Source of the DNA: CAZVBR01 sp964625755
Lineage (GTDB): Bacteria; Patescibacteriota; Minisyncoccia; Phycocordibacterales; XYD1-FULL-46-19
Assembly (NCBI GenBank): GCA_964625755.1
Contig: CAZVBR010000036.1
Span: 1 to 7,159, forward strand
Length of the DNA stretch: 7,159 nucleotides
Direction: 5' to 3'
The translations under genes and the position numbers were made by a program. The first letter of the stretch is position 1; each line of letters starts with the position of its first letter. Of the stretch, positions 1 through 6,757 are shown piece by piece. The notes beneath the pieces were generated by a model that had not been told where the DNA came from, ran no database searches, and saw nothing but the letters and a program-made list of their open reading frames with translations.

Positions 1-1764
1 GGGCCCACTAATAAAATTAACGTCCGCCAGACCGGTATCATACTCCACCACCGCCTCTTGCCGCATCGATATCGTGTGAGCCGTGGCTTCTTTGGCACCG
101 GCATTATTGGCAAACTCGATAGTACCCTGTTGAGCATTTAAAATCACAGTGTCGACATTATTCAAAACCTGAATCGCCGGCTTACCGTCACAATAAGAAT
201 CGTCCGGGCAACTACTGTTAGACAGGAGCAACAAAAAACTATTCTCGTGTCCCGACCCTGAAAAAAAGACATTGTTAGCCAAATTGATATACCCGTCAGC
301 AAGCAGAACCCCGCTATTCTCTTCGTACAGAGAATCAAGTTTTATGTGGACATTATTACCGGTATAAATATTCCCCTCTACCCATGTTGTCCCCTTGATC
401 GTCAAAATATGATCGCCGGGAATCACAAGATCCCCCTCGATCCTGGCCGGACCCAGAGTGGAAGCTCCGCCTTCCGGGTGATGATCACCGGAGATCACCT
501 CGCCAAACTCAGCCTCGTCCTGCCAGACAGCCAGATTAGATGATGAGATCGGAAATGACTGAGGAGTCGGCACCCCTTCCGAGTCGTCACAGGGCTGATT
601 ATTGAAAGACCCCTCCTGGCAGTACAATTTACCCTCGGCTTCGGTGTCGGTTATCCGATGAGCATAAGCGCTTCCGATTCCGTCCTCTCCAATGGTCATA
701 CTCTCGATCTCAGACTCGGCCCCGACCAAAAAGAACTGAAAATAAGCATTGAGATCGGTAACCCCGGTTCCGGCGTAACTGGAATCATACCACTGCCCCC
801 CAAACCGACCCACCTTGGCCACCCCGGGAGAATACCCCCCGGAAGTAGCGGCCAGATGATAGAAATGATCACTCGAAACTCCGCCCTCCAAAACAAGCCA
901 GTACTTAACTCCGTCCTGCAAATGAACGTAATCGTCAAACACCACCTCGACCCAACCAAAATCATCCGTTACAAAGCCGGCCGGCAGAGTACCTTGAGTC
1001 AGAGACTCATCCGACGGTCGACCGTCATCATCGATCACCAACCTGACAGTTAAGTTACCGGGCTCGCCGACCTTTCTCAAATTCAACATGGCACTGTGAT
1101 TATCACCGGAATCATTTAAGACAAAACTCTGCGCCACCGCCCGTCGGTGAGATTCGTCGCCGAACATCAGATGCCGATTAGGGGTCGACGGGCCGATATG
1201 CGACTGATTCGGTTCGGCCGTCGGACGGTTGGCTGACTGAGCTGAACCGGTAATGTAGGCCGTTTGCTGAGTAGCCCGAATATCGCCGTTGGCATAGACA
1301 TTGCCGATTACTTTTGCGTTGTTGGCCATCGAAAAACCACCCACACCGGTTTGAATACCGTACTGAAAAGATACCCCTTGACTGCCAACCCGGATCCGGG
1401 CTTGAGCCGCCCGAACCGACTCCTGCCATCTGCCGACCACCGAGACCACATGGCCGTCGCTGCCGGTGGCCACCGTAATGCCGGCCACCTGACCGAACAA
1501 AGCCAGCTCCTCACCGCTTGAGACATTCAGACCCGAATTCAGTCTCCAGATCGCATCCTCAAGCGCCGCCTCAGCCAAATACCAGCTTTGCTTGGACCTG
1601 AAATTCATTGCGGTTTTTCCGAGATCACCCACAACAGTCAAGATCAAACCGCCGATCATCGAACTTATCAATATAACAAGCAGGATCGAGGTGATCAGCA
1701 TGGCATGACCGTTTTCTTTTTTTGAGGCTTTATATTCTTTTTTTGTCTTTAAGATCGTAAACAT
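1..1764 (-). CDS. PilX-like minor pilin/tip protein with an inserted jelly-roll-like domain (C-terminus cut by window edge)
   Basis: The reading frame is open from the ATG at 1764 to base 1 (588 codons, no stop), so the gene continues past the left edge. Residues 1-19 form a short basic leader ending in K-E-N-G. A hydrophobic helix (about 20-46) follows, then the helix W-Y-L-A-E-A-A-L-E-D-A (61-71), as in PilX-type proteins. Residues about 144-175 contain short beta repeats (G-N-V-Y-A-N-G-D-I). Residues about 207-350 resemble a jelly-roll sugar-binding-like fold. Residues about 440-565 are bactofilin-like beta repeats. The last visible motif, Y-D-x-G-L-A-D-V-N-F-I-S-G-P (575-588), normally lies near the C-terminus of this family, so perhaps only a few tens of residues are missing. 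Cysteines occur in two close pairs (382/392 and 519/525), suggesting extracellular disulfides. The gene begins 11 bp after the PilW-like gene. An AGGGAG lies about 18 nt before the ATG, a loose spacing. Likely role: pilus-tip or initiation protein, possibly an adhesin (inferred). Confidence 0.88.
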   Translation of the reverse strand, partial: MFTILKTKKEYKASKKENGHAMLITSILLVILISSMIGGLILTVVGDLGKTAMNFRSKQSWYLAEAALEDAIWRLNSGLNVSSGEELALFGQVAGITVATGSDGHVVSVVGRWQESVRAAQARIRVGSQGVSFQYGIQTGVGGFSMANNAKVIGNVYANGDIRATQQTAYITGSAQSANRPTAEPNQSHIGPSTPNRHLMFGDESHRRAVAQSFVLNDSGDNHSAMLNLRKVGEPGNLTVRLVIDDDGRPSDESLTQGTLPAGFVTDDFGWVEVVFDDYVHLQDGVKYWLVLEGGVSSDHFYHLAATSGGYSPGVAKVGRFGGQWYDSSYAGTGVTDLNAYFQFFLVGAESEIESMTIGEDGIGSAYAHRITDTEAEGKLYCQEGSFNNQPCDDSEGVPTPQSFPISSSNLAVWQDEAEFGEVISGDHHPEGGASTLGPARIEGDLVIPGDHILTIKGTTWVEGNIYTGNNVHIKLDSLYEENSGVLLADGYINLANNVFFSGSGHENSFLLLLSNSSCPDDSYCDGKPAIQVLNNVDTVILNAQQGTIEFANNAGAKEATAHTISMRQEAVVEYDTGLADVNFISGP

Positions 1765-1775
1765 ATTATGTAAAC

Positions 1776-2339
1776 TCAGTAACTCCCTCTTATCATGGCA
1801 CTAACCGTAGCCTCTTTAACTCTCGCCGGGTCCCGCCGGCTGGCAAAAGAAGCTTCGACCCTCACCCCTTGAGACCGCCCGGAGGTCAACTGCCGGAAAA
1901 CCAACTCTTCGACCAAAATATTTTCCGGGGTCAACCGATGAACCCCATCGTCTTTGATGAACACCAAATGACCATTCTCGCTAACGGTAAACGTTACTTG
2001 CTCCTCAACTAGCCGGGATTCCAAAACCAGGCGACCGGGAGATACCCCTAAATCACTTTCTTGCCAATTAACCTCAAGAGCATTCTTTATCTCTCTGGTC
2101 AATCTTTCAAAAGAATTATTTAAACCGGAATTAAGTTCCCGGTGAGTCAAAATACCGGCGTGCCAATTCAAAAGTCCGGCTAGTAAAGAAATTATCGCCC
2201 CCACCGCAACCGCCAAAACCAACAGATAAACCAATACCTCGATTAGGGTATACCCCATCGATCGCGCTCCTCCCGGAAATTGATCCGGTCGCTCCCGAAA
2301 CTTTTTTCTTAGCCGGTTACTCATCATGAAACAGATCAT
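1776..2339 (-). CDS. Type IV pilin-like protein, PilW-like minor pilin
   Basis: This 187-residue protein has a class III signal: a basic leader ending S-M-G, then Y-T-L-I-E-V-L-V-Y. Prepilin peptidase should cut after G29, leaving Y30 as residue 1 and E34 as the conserved Glu at +5. The hydrophobic helix spans about 30-56. A soluble part follows (F-E-R-L-T-R-E-I-K-N-A, then beta-rich sequence with V-E-E-L-V-F-R-Q-L), as expected for PilW/GspJ-like minor pilins. The start is uncertain. The ATG at 2339 overlaps the preceding gene by 23 bp, and ATGs at 2327 and 2324 give shorter leaders (25 or 24 residues to the cut site) and smaller overlaps. No Shine-Dalgarno sequence separates them. The only Cys (residue 3) disappears with the later starts. 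TGA is the stop codon. It probably joins the initiation complex with the neighbouring pilins. PilW versus another minor-pilin class cannot be settled by eye. Confidence 0.88.
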   Translation of the reverse strand: MICFMMSNRLRKKFRERPDQFPGGARSMGYTLIEVLVYLLVLAVAVGAIISLLAGLLNWHAGILTHRELNSGLNNSFERLTREIKNALEVNWQESDLGVSPGRLVLESRLVEEQVTFTVSENGHLVFIKDDGVHRLTPENILVEELVFRQLTSGRSQGVRVEASFASRRDPARVKEATVSAMIRGSY

Positions 2340-2817
2340 TTAAATATGTTGCAATCGACCTCTCTCCCTCTCTTCCCGAAGGCATATCACCAAAAACTCT
2401 CACCGTAACCAAAAGACTACCCGGCACCACTTCCCCGGTCGGATCGACCCGGCCATCGGACGCCCTTCTAACCTCTTCGACCGACAAAACCCGAGAAAGA
2501 TCATTCTCAGTGATCAAATCCGGATCCTCGACCAAAACCCATTCTTCGTTCTCTAAACTCAACCCGTATTCCTGCTCCCTCTCAAGGCCGGCCAAATTAT
2601 TCCAGTCCTGATCCCGCAGATAACGAGCCGCTTCCAGGCCTTCAACCGCCAACCAACCGGCCCGCTCCAGCCAGAGCAGATCCCGCTGTTTTTGATCTAA
2701 AGAAATGACCACGACTACCGAAACCACTAAAACCGAAACCAGAATTGCCGTCCCGATAACGATCTCGAGCAAACCAAAGCCAAAACTCCGATCTGAAACA
2801 AAAATATTATTCTTCAT
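2317..2817 (-). CDS. Type IV pilin-like protein, PilV-like minor pilin
   Basis: This 166-residue protein has a 13-residue leader ending S-F-G, then F-G-L-L-E-I-V-I-G. Cleavage after G13 puts Glu at +5 (E18). The hydrophobic helix spans about 14-40 and is very rich in Val. The next helix, with L-A-V-E-G-L-E-A-A-R-Y-L-R-D-Q-D-W (56-72), matches the 'L-A-Q-E-G-I-E-x-x-R-N-I-R-D-x-N-W' pattern I associate with PilV-like pilins of Patescibacteria. The remainder is acidic and beta-rich, with no cysteine. The start overlaps the end of the GspH-like gene by 11 bp, and the stop lies inside the PilW-like gene, which indicates coupled translation. It is likely a minor pilin or pseudopilin placed in the inner membrane before assembly. 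Confidence 0.9.
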   Translation of the reverse strand: MKNNIFVSDRSFGFGLLEIVIGTAILVSVLVVSVVVVISLDQKQRDLLWLERAGWLAVEGLEAARYLRDQDWNNLAGLEREQEYGLSLENEEWVLVEDPDLITENDLSRVLSVEEVRRASDGRVDPTGEVVPGSLLVTVRVFGDMPSGREGERSIATYLNDLFHDE

Positions 2818-3346
2818 ACGAACTTGTCTCTATCATACCCCCCGACATAATATTTACCAAACGCTTTTTATCCGGATCACTGGCCAGGCTTACAGTAAGA
2901 GTACCGAAATTATCCGGCTCACCGGTTAAACGCTCAAACACCACCCGGTCAGTCTCCGAGACAAGGTCCACTTCACTTACCAGCACCCCGTCCGGCAAGG
3001 AAACCGTTCGGACCGAAGAGTCCTCGGGATCATACTCAGAGCCGGAAAACAGGACCAGCTCATCTTCTAAAATATAGACTCCGTATCGATCTCCTTCGGC
3101 CGAGGCCCGGGTCTTGGATTGTGCGGTCTCAAAAGTTGACTTGACCATTTCTGTCGAATCGATCAGGAGTTTCGTTTGCCGAAACTGATCAAACGGAGAG
3201 ATAGCAACCACGGAAATAACGATCAATATAGCCAAAACGATCACCATCTCAAGGACCGTAAACCCCAAAACCCGGGAGTGGCCTTTGGGAACCTCGACTC
3301 CGGAACGCAAAACGCCGAATGATCTTTTTTTTAGTCTGGGGATCAT
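2807..3346 (-). CDS. Type IV pilin-like protein, GspH/FimT-like
   Basis: This 179-residue protein has a long basic leader of 28 residues ending R-V-L-G, then F-T-V-L-E-M-V-I-V-L-A-I-L. Cleavage after G28 gives F29 as residue 1 and E33 at +5. The hydrophobic helix runs from 29 to about 50 and ends in I-S-P-F. The following F-R-Q...S-T-E-M-V-K-S-T-F-E-T-A-Q-S-K-T-R-A and Y-G-V-Y-I (about 55-93) match the GspH/FimT pattern of an amphipathic helix running into a beta sheet. There are no cysteines. It starts 28 bp after pilC with no visible Shine-Dalgarno sequence, and overlaps the PilV-like gene by 11 bp. It is probably part of the minor-pilin complex that primes pilus assembly. The leader is long for a type III signal, so a later non-ATG start is possible. 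Confidence 0.9.
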   Translation of the reverse strand: MIPRLKKRSFGVLRSGVEVPKGHSRVLGFTVLEMVIVLAILIVISVVAISPFDQFRQTKLLIDSTEMVKSTFETAQSKTRASAEGDRYGVYILEDELVLFSGSEYDPEDSSVRTVSLPDGVLVSEVDLVSETDRVVFERLTGEPDNFGTLTVSLASDPDKKRLVNIMSGGMIETSSYEE

Positions 3347-3374
3347 ATTTTTTGTTTTAACTCGAACTTTAACC

Positions 3375-4592
3375 TTACTCGATCAAAACCTCGGTCAGGC
3401 CGTATATCGGTCCGATCAAAGACACGGCAAAAAACCCGATCGCCACACCGATGACCATCATCAAAAGCGGTTCTATGATGGTCGAAAGATTTTGAGTGAT
3501 CTGTTCAACCTCGGACTCAAAAAATTCCGAACCCTTGATCATCATTTGAGACATTTTTCCGGTCTCCTCACCAACCTCGATCATCTCACCGGCCAGAACC
3601 GGAAAAAGATCTTCCCGCTCCTGAAAAACTTTGGACAGAGATATCCCTTTTTGGATCTTTTCGGTGGCCTCGGTCAAAGTGGTCCGGTAAACATGATTAT
3701 GGCTCACTTGACTGCAGATCTTCAGAGCCTCGACCATCCCGACCCCGGAAGACACCAAAGAGGCCATAGTCCGCATAACGATAGCCGAATTAAACTGCTT
3801 GACCACGTCCCCGATCTTAGGTAGTCGCAAAATCAAATTATCGAACTTGCTCCTTACCCCTTTACACCGAAAACTCAAAACCGCCACCGCCCCTAAACCC
3901 AAAATACCGACCAGCGATTCCACTCCGTAAGCCACCAAAAAGTCACTGATCCCGATCAAGGTCCTGGTCGACAGTGGCAAATCGGCATCTAAGGACCGAA
4001 AAGTCGCCGCCAAGGTGGGCAACAAGAAAACCATCATCAAAATACCGACTATGAATACCGCCCCGATTATCACGGCCGGGTAGATCATCGCTCCTTTGAC
4101 TTTTCGTCTTAATTCATACGACTTGGACATCTGATCCCTTAGGGCATGCAAACTACCCGGCAGGTTACCGGAACGCTCACCGGCCGCCACCATAGCGATA
4201 AAAACCGAAGAAAAAACTGCCCCGTGTTCAGACAAAGCCTGGTTCAAGCTACCGCCGGCATTTACACGGTCTTTGATCTTTTTCATTATCCCTTTGAATT
4301 TCTCGTTTTTGGTTTGACGCTCCAGGATATCCAAGGATCGGGACAAAGACAATCCGGCCTCCACCATAGCGGCCAGGTTCGAAGTAAAAAAGATCTTGTC
4401 TGACAGTTTTACCGTCCCGGTCATTTGATTCAATTTTTTTAACGACCAGCGACTCTCTTTAGCCGGTTCGGCCGAGATCAAAGTCATACCCTCCCGGCGC
4501 ATCTCCCGGGCCAAGGCAAATCTATCCAAAGCTTGACGCTGACCGGTAACTTCCCGGCCAGTAGCTGTTTTGGCTTTAAAAGTGAAATTCAT
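3375..4592 (-). CDS. pilC: Type IV pilus inner-membrane platform protein PilC (GspF family)
   Basis: The protein has 405 residues, the usual length for PilC/GspF. It has an N-terminal region like others of the family (M-N-F-T-F-K-A-K-T-A-T-G-R-E), then two copies of the T2SSF domain at about 66-190 and 268-392. Both show the hallmark 'F-x-x-x-L-A-x-M-V-x-A-G-x-x-L' and 'E-x-x-G-x-L' type motifs: M-V-E-A-G-L-S-L at 76-83, G-E-R-S-G-N-L at 138-144, V-S-S-G-V-G-M at 280-286 and G-E-E-T-G-K-M at 341-347. Three membrane segments lie near 169-192, 218-241 and 372-395. PilC is the membrane rotor/platform that PilB acts on to insert pilin subunits. The gene begins 27 bp after pilB, and the upstream bases are AT-rich without a Shine-Dalgarno match. 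Two isolated cysteines (243, 293) are not an obvious pair. Confidence 0.97.
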   Translation of the reverse strand: MNFTFKAKTATGREVTGQRQALDRFALAREMRREGMTLISAEPAKESRWSLKKLNQMTGTVKLSDKIFFTSNLAAMVEAGLSLSRSLDILERQTKNEKFKGIMKKIKDRVNAGGSLNQALSEHGAVFSSVFIAMVAAGERSGNLPGSLHALRDQMSKSYELRRKVKGAMIYPAVIIGAVFIVGILMMVFLLPTLAATFRSLDADLPLSTRTLIGISDFLVAYGVESLVGILGLGAVAVLSFRCKGVRSKFDNLILRLPKIGDVVKQFNSAIVMRTMASLVSSGVGMVEALKICSQVSHNHVYRTTLTEATEKIQKGISLSKVFQEREDLFPVLAGEMIEVGEETGKMSQMMIKGSEFFESEVEQITQNLSTIIEPLLMMVIGVAIGFFAVSLIGPIYGLTEVLIE

Positions 4593-4619
4593 AGTATTAA
4601 ATTTAAATTAACCAAAAAA

Positions 4620-6365
4620 TTATTCGGAAATTACTCTCAAAACCTCTTCCAAGGTGGTCGCCCCTCGCACCGCCTGAAAGATCCCGTCTTCGATCATGGT
4701 CAGCATCCCTTCGGACTTGGCCTGCCTTTCGATCTCTTCCTCCGAGGCATTTTTTATCATCAACTCCCTTATACCCTCTGAGACCATCATCACTTCATGG
4801 ATCCCGACCCGGCCGGCATAACCATCCGGGTGATCGTCGCTGGCTACCGGACGATAAAAATTGATCGTACTCCAGTCATCATCCTTTTGAATTACTTCTT
4901 CGGACTTGAGAGCTTTCAAAAGGCGGTCTAGGTCAACAGTTTTCCCCAGCTGATCGAGTTCCACCTCAGAAAGAACATAGGCTTCCTTATTGGTCCGCAA
5001 TCGCCTAACCAAACGCTGAGCGATGACCAGGTTGACAGTCGAAGACAGAAGAAAAGATTTTACTCCCATATCTAAAAGACGAGGGATCGCTCCGGCCGCC
5101 GAATTGGTGTGCAGGGTGGATAAGACCAAGTGACCGGTCAACGCCGCGTTAACCGCCAAATTGGCGGTTTCCGAGTCCCGGATCTCACCGACCATCAAGA
5201 TATCCGGATCTTGACGGACCAAAGACCTCAGCCCTTTGGCAAAAGTCAAACCAATATCCGGTTTTACTTGAGTCTGAGTGATCCGCGGTACTTGGTACTC
5301 GATCGGGTCTTCAATAGTAGAAATATTAACATCCGGAGTATTCAACATCTCAAGCATGGTATACAAGGTGGTTGACTTTCCGGAACCGGTTGGACCGGTA
5401 ACCAAAAGCATCCCGGTGGTTTGTTTAATGGCCCGGTGAACCCTCTCCAGTCCCTCTCCGTGAAACCCCGATTCCTCCAGGGACATACCTCGCTCAGACT
5501 CCGGCAACAACCGCATGACCACCTTTTCTCCGTAATAAACCGGCAGGATCGACACCCGGAAAGATACTTTTCGGGAATCTTTATTCATCTTGAACCGCCC
5601 GTCTTGAGGTAAGCGTTTTTCGTCCAAACGCAGTCCGGCCAGAACTTTGATCCGGGCCACGATCCCGGGAGCGGCATTTTTCGGCAGTATCATGGCATCA
5701 TGCAAGATACCGTCAATGCGATAACGGATAATAAGCTCTTTCTCGTAAGGCTCAATATGAATATCAGACGCCTTTTGAATAATGGCATGCGACAGAAGAG
5801 TCTCTACCACCCTGACCACCGGGAGATCCTCGGCCACCTCTTTCAATTCCTCACCTTCCATGCTCTCGATATCCTCGATAGACCGCAACTGACCAATATC
5901 GGCCCGGATCAGATCACCGAACTCGGCTTTTAGGCTTTTCTGATACTGAAGCAGTATGTTTCTGATCGATTCAGCGTCGGTCAATCTCGGCAGGATCTTC
6001 AAGCCGACCCCCTTTTTAATGAAGTTGATAGCTTCTAAGTCTTGAGGGTCAAGCATCGCCACTTCCAGTTTATTATCCTGCTTGTTAAACGGTACGATGT
6101 TGTGTTTTCGAGCGACCGGCTCCGGAATGGTATGCAAAACCTCCGAGTCTACTTTTTCGGTTTTTAGATCAACATAAGGAATACCTAAAACATAAGCTTT
6201 AGCTCGTCTCCAATCATCTTCGGAAATATGTCCGGCATTGATCAATATCTCTCCGAATTTGTTTTCATCTCGGTCAGACTTCGAATAGGCGTCCTCGATA
6301 TTCTTTGAAGATATTAAACCGGAATCGATCAAAAAACTTTTCAACTCATCAATACTTGCTCGCAT
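4620..6365 (-). CDS. pilB: Type IV pilus assembly ATPase PilB (GspE/PulE family)
   Basis: This 581-residue cytoplasmic ATPase powers pilus extension. The N-terminal T2SSE/MshEN-like part (about 5-145) contains two helix-turn units (near 8-27 and 37-56) and then G-I-P-Y-V-D-L, but it lacks the Arg/Gln pattern needed to claim c-di-GMP binding. The core shows A-S-D-I-H-I-E-P (199-206), R-I-D-G (216-219), R-L-P-Q-D-G-R (251-257), Walker A G-P-T-G-S-G-K-S-T (324-332), the Asp box I-E-D-P-I-E-Y (351-357), Walker B with D-I-L-M-V-G-E-I-R-D (388-397), and the His box T-G-H-L-V-L-S-T-L-H-T-N (410-421). After Q-R-L-V-R-R-L (450-456), where most PilB proteins carry a tetracysteine zinc site, there are no cysteines. 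The whole protein has none. The first gene of the operon, its ATG lies only 7 nt past a -10 box. Confidence 0.98.
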   Translation of the reverse strand: MRASIDELKSFLIDSGLISSKNIEDAYSKSDRDENKFGEILINAGHISEDDWRRAKAYVLGIPYVDLKTEKVDSEVLHTIPEPVARKHNIVPFNKQDNKLEVAMLDPQDLEAINFIKKGVGLKILPRLTDAESIRNILLQYQKSLKAEFGDLIRADIGQLRSIEDIESMEGEELKEVAEDLPVVRVVETLLSHAIIQKASDIHIEPYEKELIIRYRIDGILHDAMILPKNAAPGIVARIKVLAGLRLDEKRLPQDGRFKMNKDSRKVSFRVSILPVYYGEKVVMRLLPESERGMSLEESGFHGEGLERVHRAIKQTTGMLLVTGPTGSGKSTTLYTMLEMLNTPDVNISTIEDPIEYQVPRITQTQVKPDIGLTFAKGLRSLVRQDPDILMVGEIRDSETANLAVNAALTGHLVLSTLHTNSAAGAIPRLLDMGVKSFLLSSTVNLVIAQRLVRRLRTNKEAYVLSEVELDQLGKTVDLDRLLKALKSEEVIQKDDDWSTINFYRPVASDDHPDGYAGRVGIHEVMMVSEGIRELMIKNASEEEIERQAKSEGMLTMIEDGIFQAVRGATTLEEVLRVISE

Positions 6366-6372
6366 AACTTGA

Positions 6373-6401
6373 ATTATACCAAACTAAAGACCAAGTCTGA
6401 A
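6373..6401 (-). promoter_or_regulatory. Extended -10 promoter of the pil operon, giving a leaderless or near-leaderless mRNA
   Basis: Read on the minus strand, a perfect TATAAT lies at 6373-6378, preceded by TGG, which makes an extended -10 (TGnTATAAT). A 4/6 match to TTGACA (TTCAGA, 6396-6401) lies 17 bp further upstream. Only 7 bp separate the -10 from the pilB ATG at 6365, so transcription should start at or within a base or two of the start codon. No Shine-Dalgarno sequence is present. The motifs are visible; promoter activity and leaderless translation are inferred. Confidence 0.65.
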
Positions 6402-6487
6402 ATTTTATAACTCAAAAAAATACTCACGTTAACAAATTATTTAGCTGATTGAACCAGGCCTTCAAAACAACCGCGCCGATTTTACTA

Positions 6488-6516
6488 TTGACATTTTAAA
6501 TAATATAAGTTATAAT
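6488..6516 (+). promoter_or_regulatory. Perfect-consensus sigma70 promoter
   Basis: TTGACA (6488-6493) and TATAAT (6511-6516) are separated by exactly 17 bp, which is full consensus with optimal spacing. Transcription should begin near 6523 (A/G-rich). It points right, towards the short pilin gene at 6760, and is divergent from the pil operon promoter about 90 bp away. Such a strong promoter fits a highly expressed product, either the pilin or an RNA encoded by the leader. Confidence 0.88.
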
Positions 6517-6587
6517 AGTAGAAGTGAGGTTGCAACTCGTTCTTAAGTGACATTAAAAGGTAAGGGTTACTTTATCTTCAAAGGTAG

Positions 6588-6614
6588 ATGGTGTCTGATT
6601 TAATAAAAAATTAG
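6588..6614 (+). CDS. Possible 8-residue leader peptide (M-V-S-D-L-I-K-N), very tentative
   Basis: An ATG at 6588 opens an 8-codon frame ending in TAG at 6612-6614. AAAGG lies just before it (6580-6584), only 3 nt from the ATG, which is closer than ideal. The frame lies wholly within the 6583-6625 hairpin, so translating it would disturb that structure, as in leader-peptide control. A frame this short can easily arise by chance, and no regulatory codon run is seen. Confidence 0.15.
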   Translation: MVSDLIKN

Positions 6615-6737
6615 ACCAAGATGCCGTAAAAATGTTTCTTTAGAAAATAACCCTGATCAGGTCGAAAAATAATCTTCGCCAAAAGATCAAACAATGAGAC
6701 GGACCTAAAAACCGTCAACATCACTGATCCCGGCCTA

Positions 6738-6757
6738 AAATTAAAAAAATTTAATTT
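6738..6757 (+). repeat. Perfect AT-only inverted repeat abutting the pilin start codon
   Basis: AAATTAAA (6738-6745) and TTTAATTT (6750-6757) are exact inverted copies around AAAA and end 2 nt before the ATG at 6760. They occupy the place where a Shine-Dalgarno sequence would sit, and none is present. A weak hairpin here could be temperature- or helicase-sensitive. It could also be an operator-like palindrome, or simply AT-rich sequence. Confidence 0.45.

Noticed and set aside
658..1053. 131-codon plus-strand open frame opposite the PilX-like gene
   Set aside because: The minus-strand frame is continuous over 588 codons with clear family motifs, so this frame is its complement without independent support.
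1178..1526. Minus-strand frames of 72-83 codons in another phase, and the opposing plus frame
   Set aside because: They overlap the PilX-like gene in the wrong phase. Their Trp/Arg/Ser-rich translations are typical of off-frame reading.
3285..3824. 179-codon plus-strand open frame
   Set aside because: It lies antisense to the well-supported pilC and GspH-like genes. Its translation is Arg/His/Asp-rich with no recognisable fold, as expected of a shadow frame.
6652..6661. CCTGATCAGG palindrome as a transcription-factor operator
   Set aside because: A single 10-bp palindrome in a GATC-rich window has no second copy or matching regulator gene here, so an operator cannot be supported.
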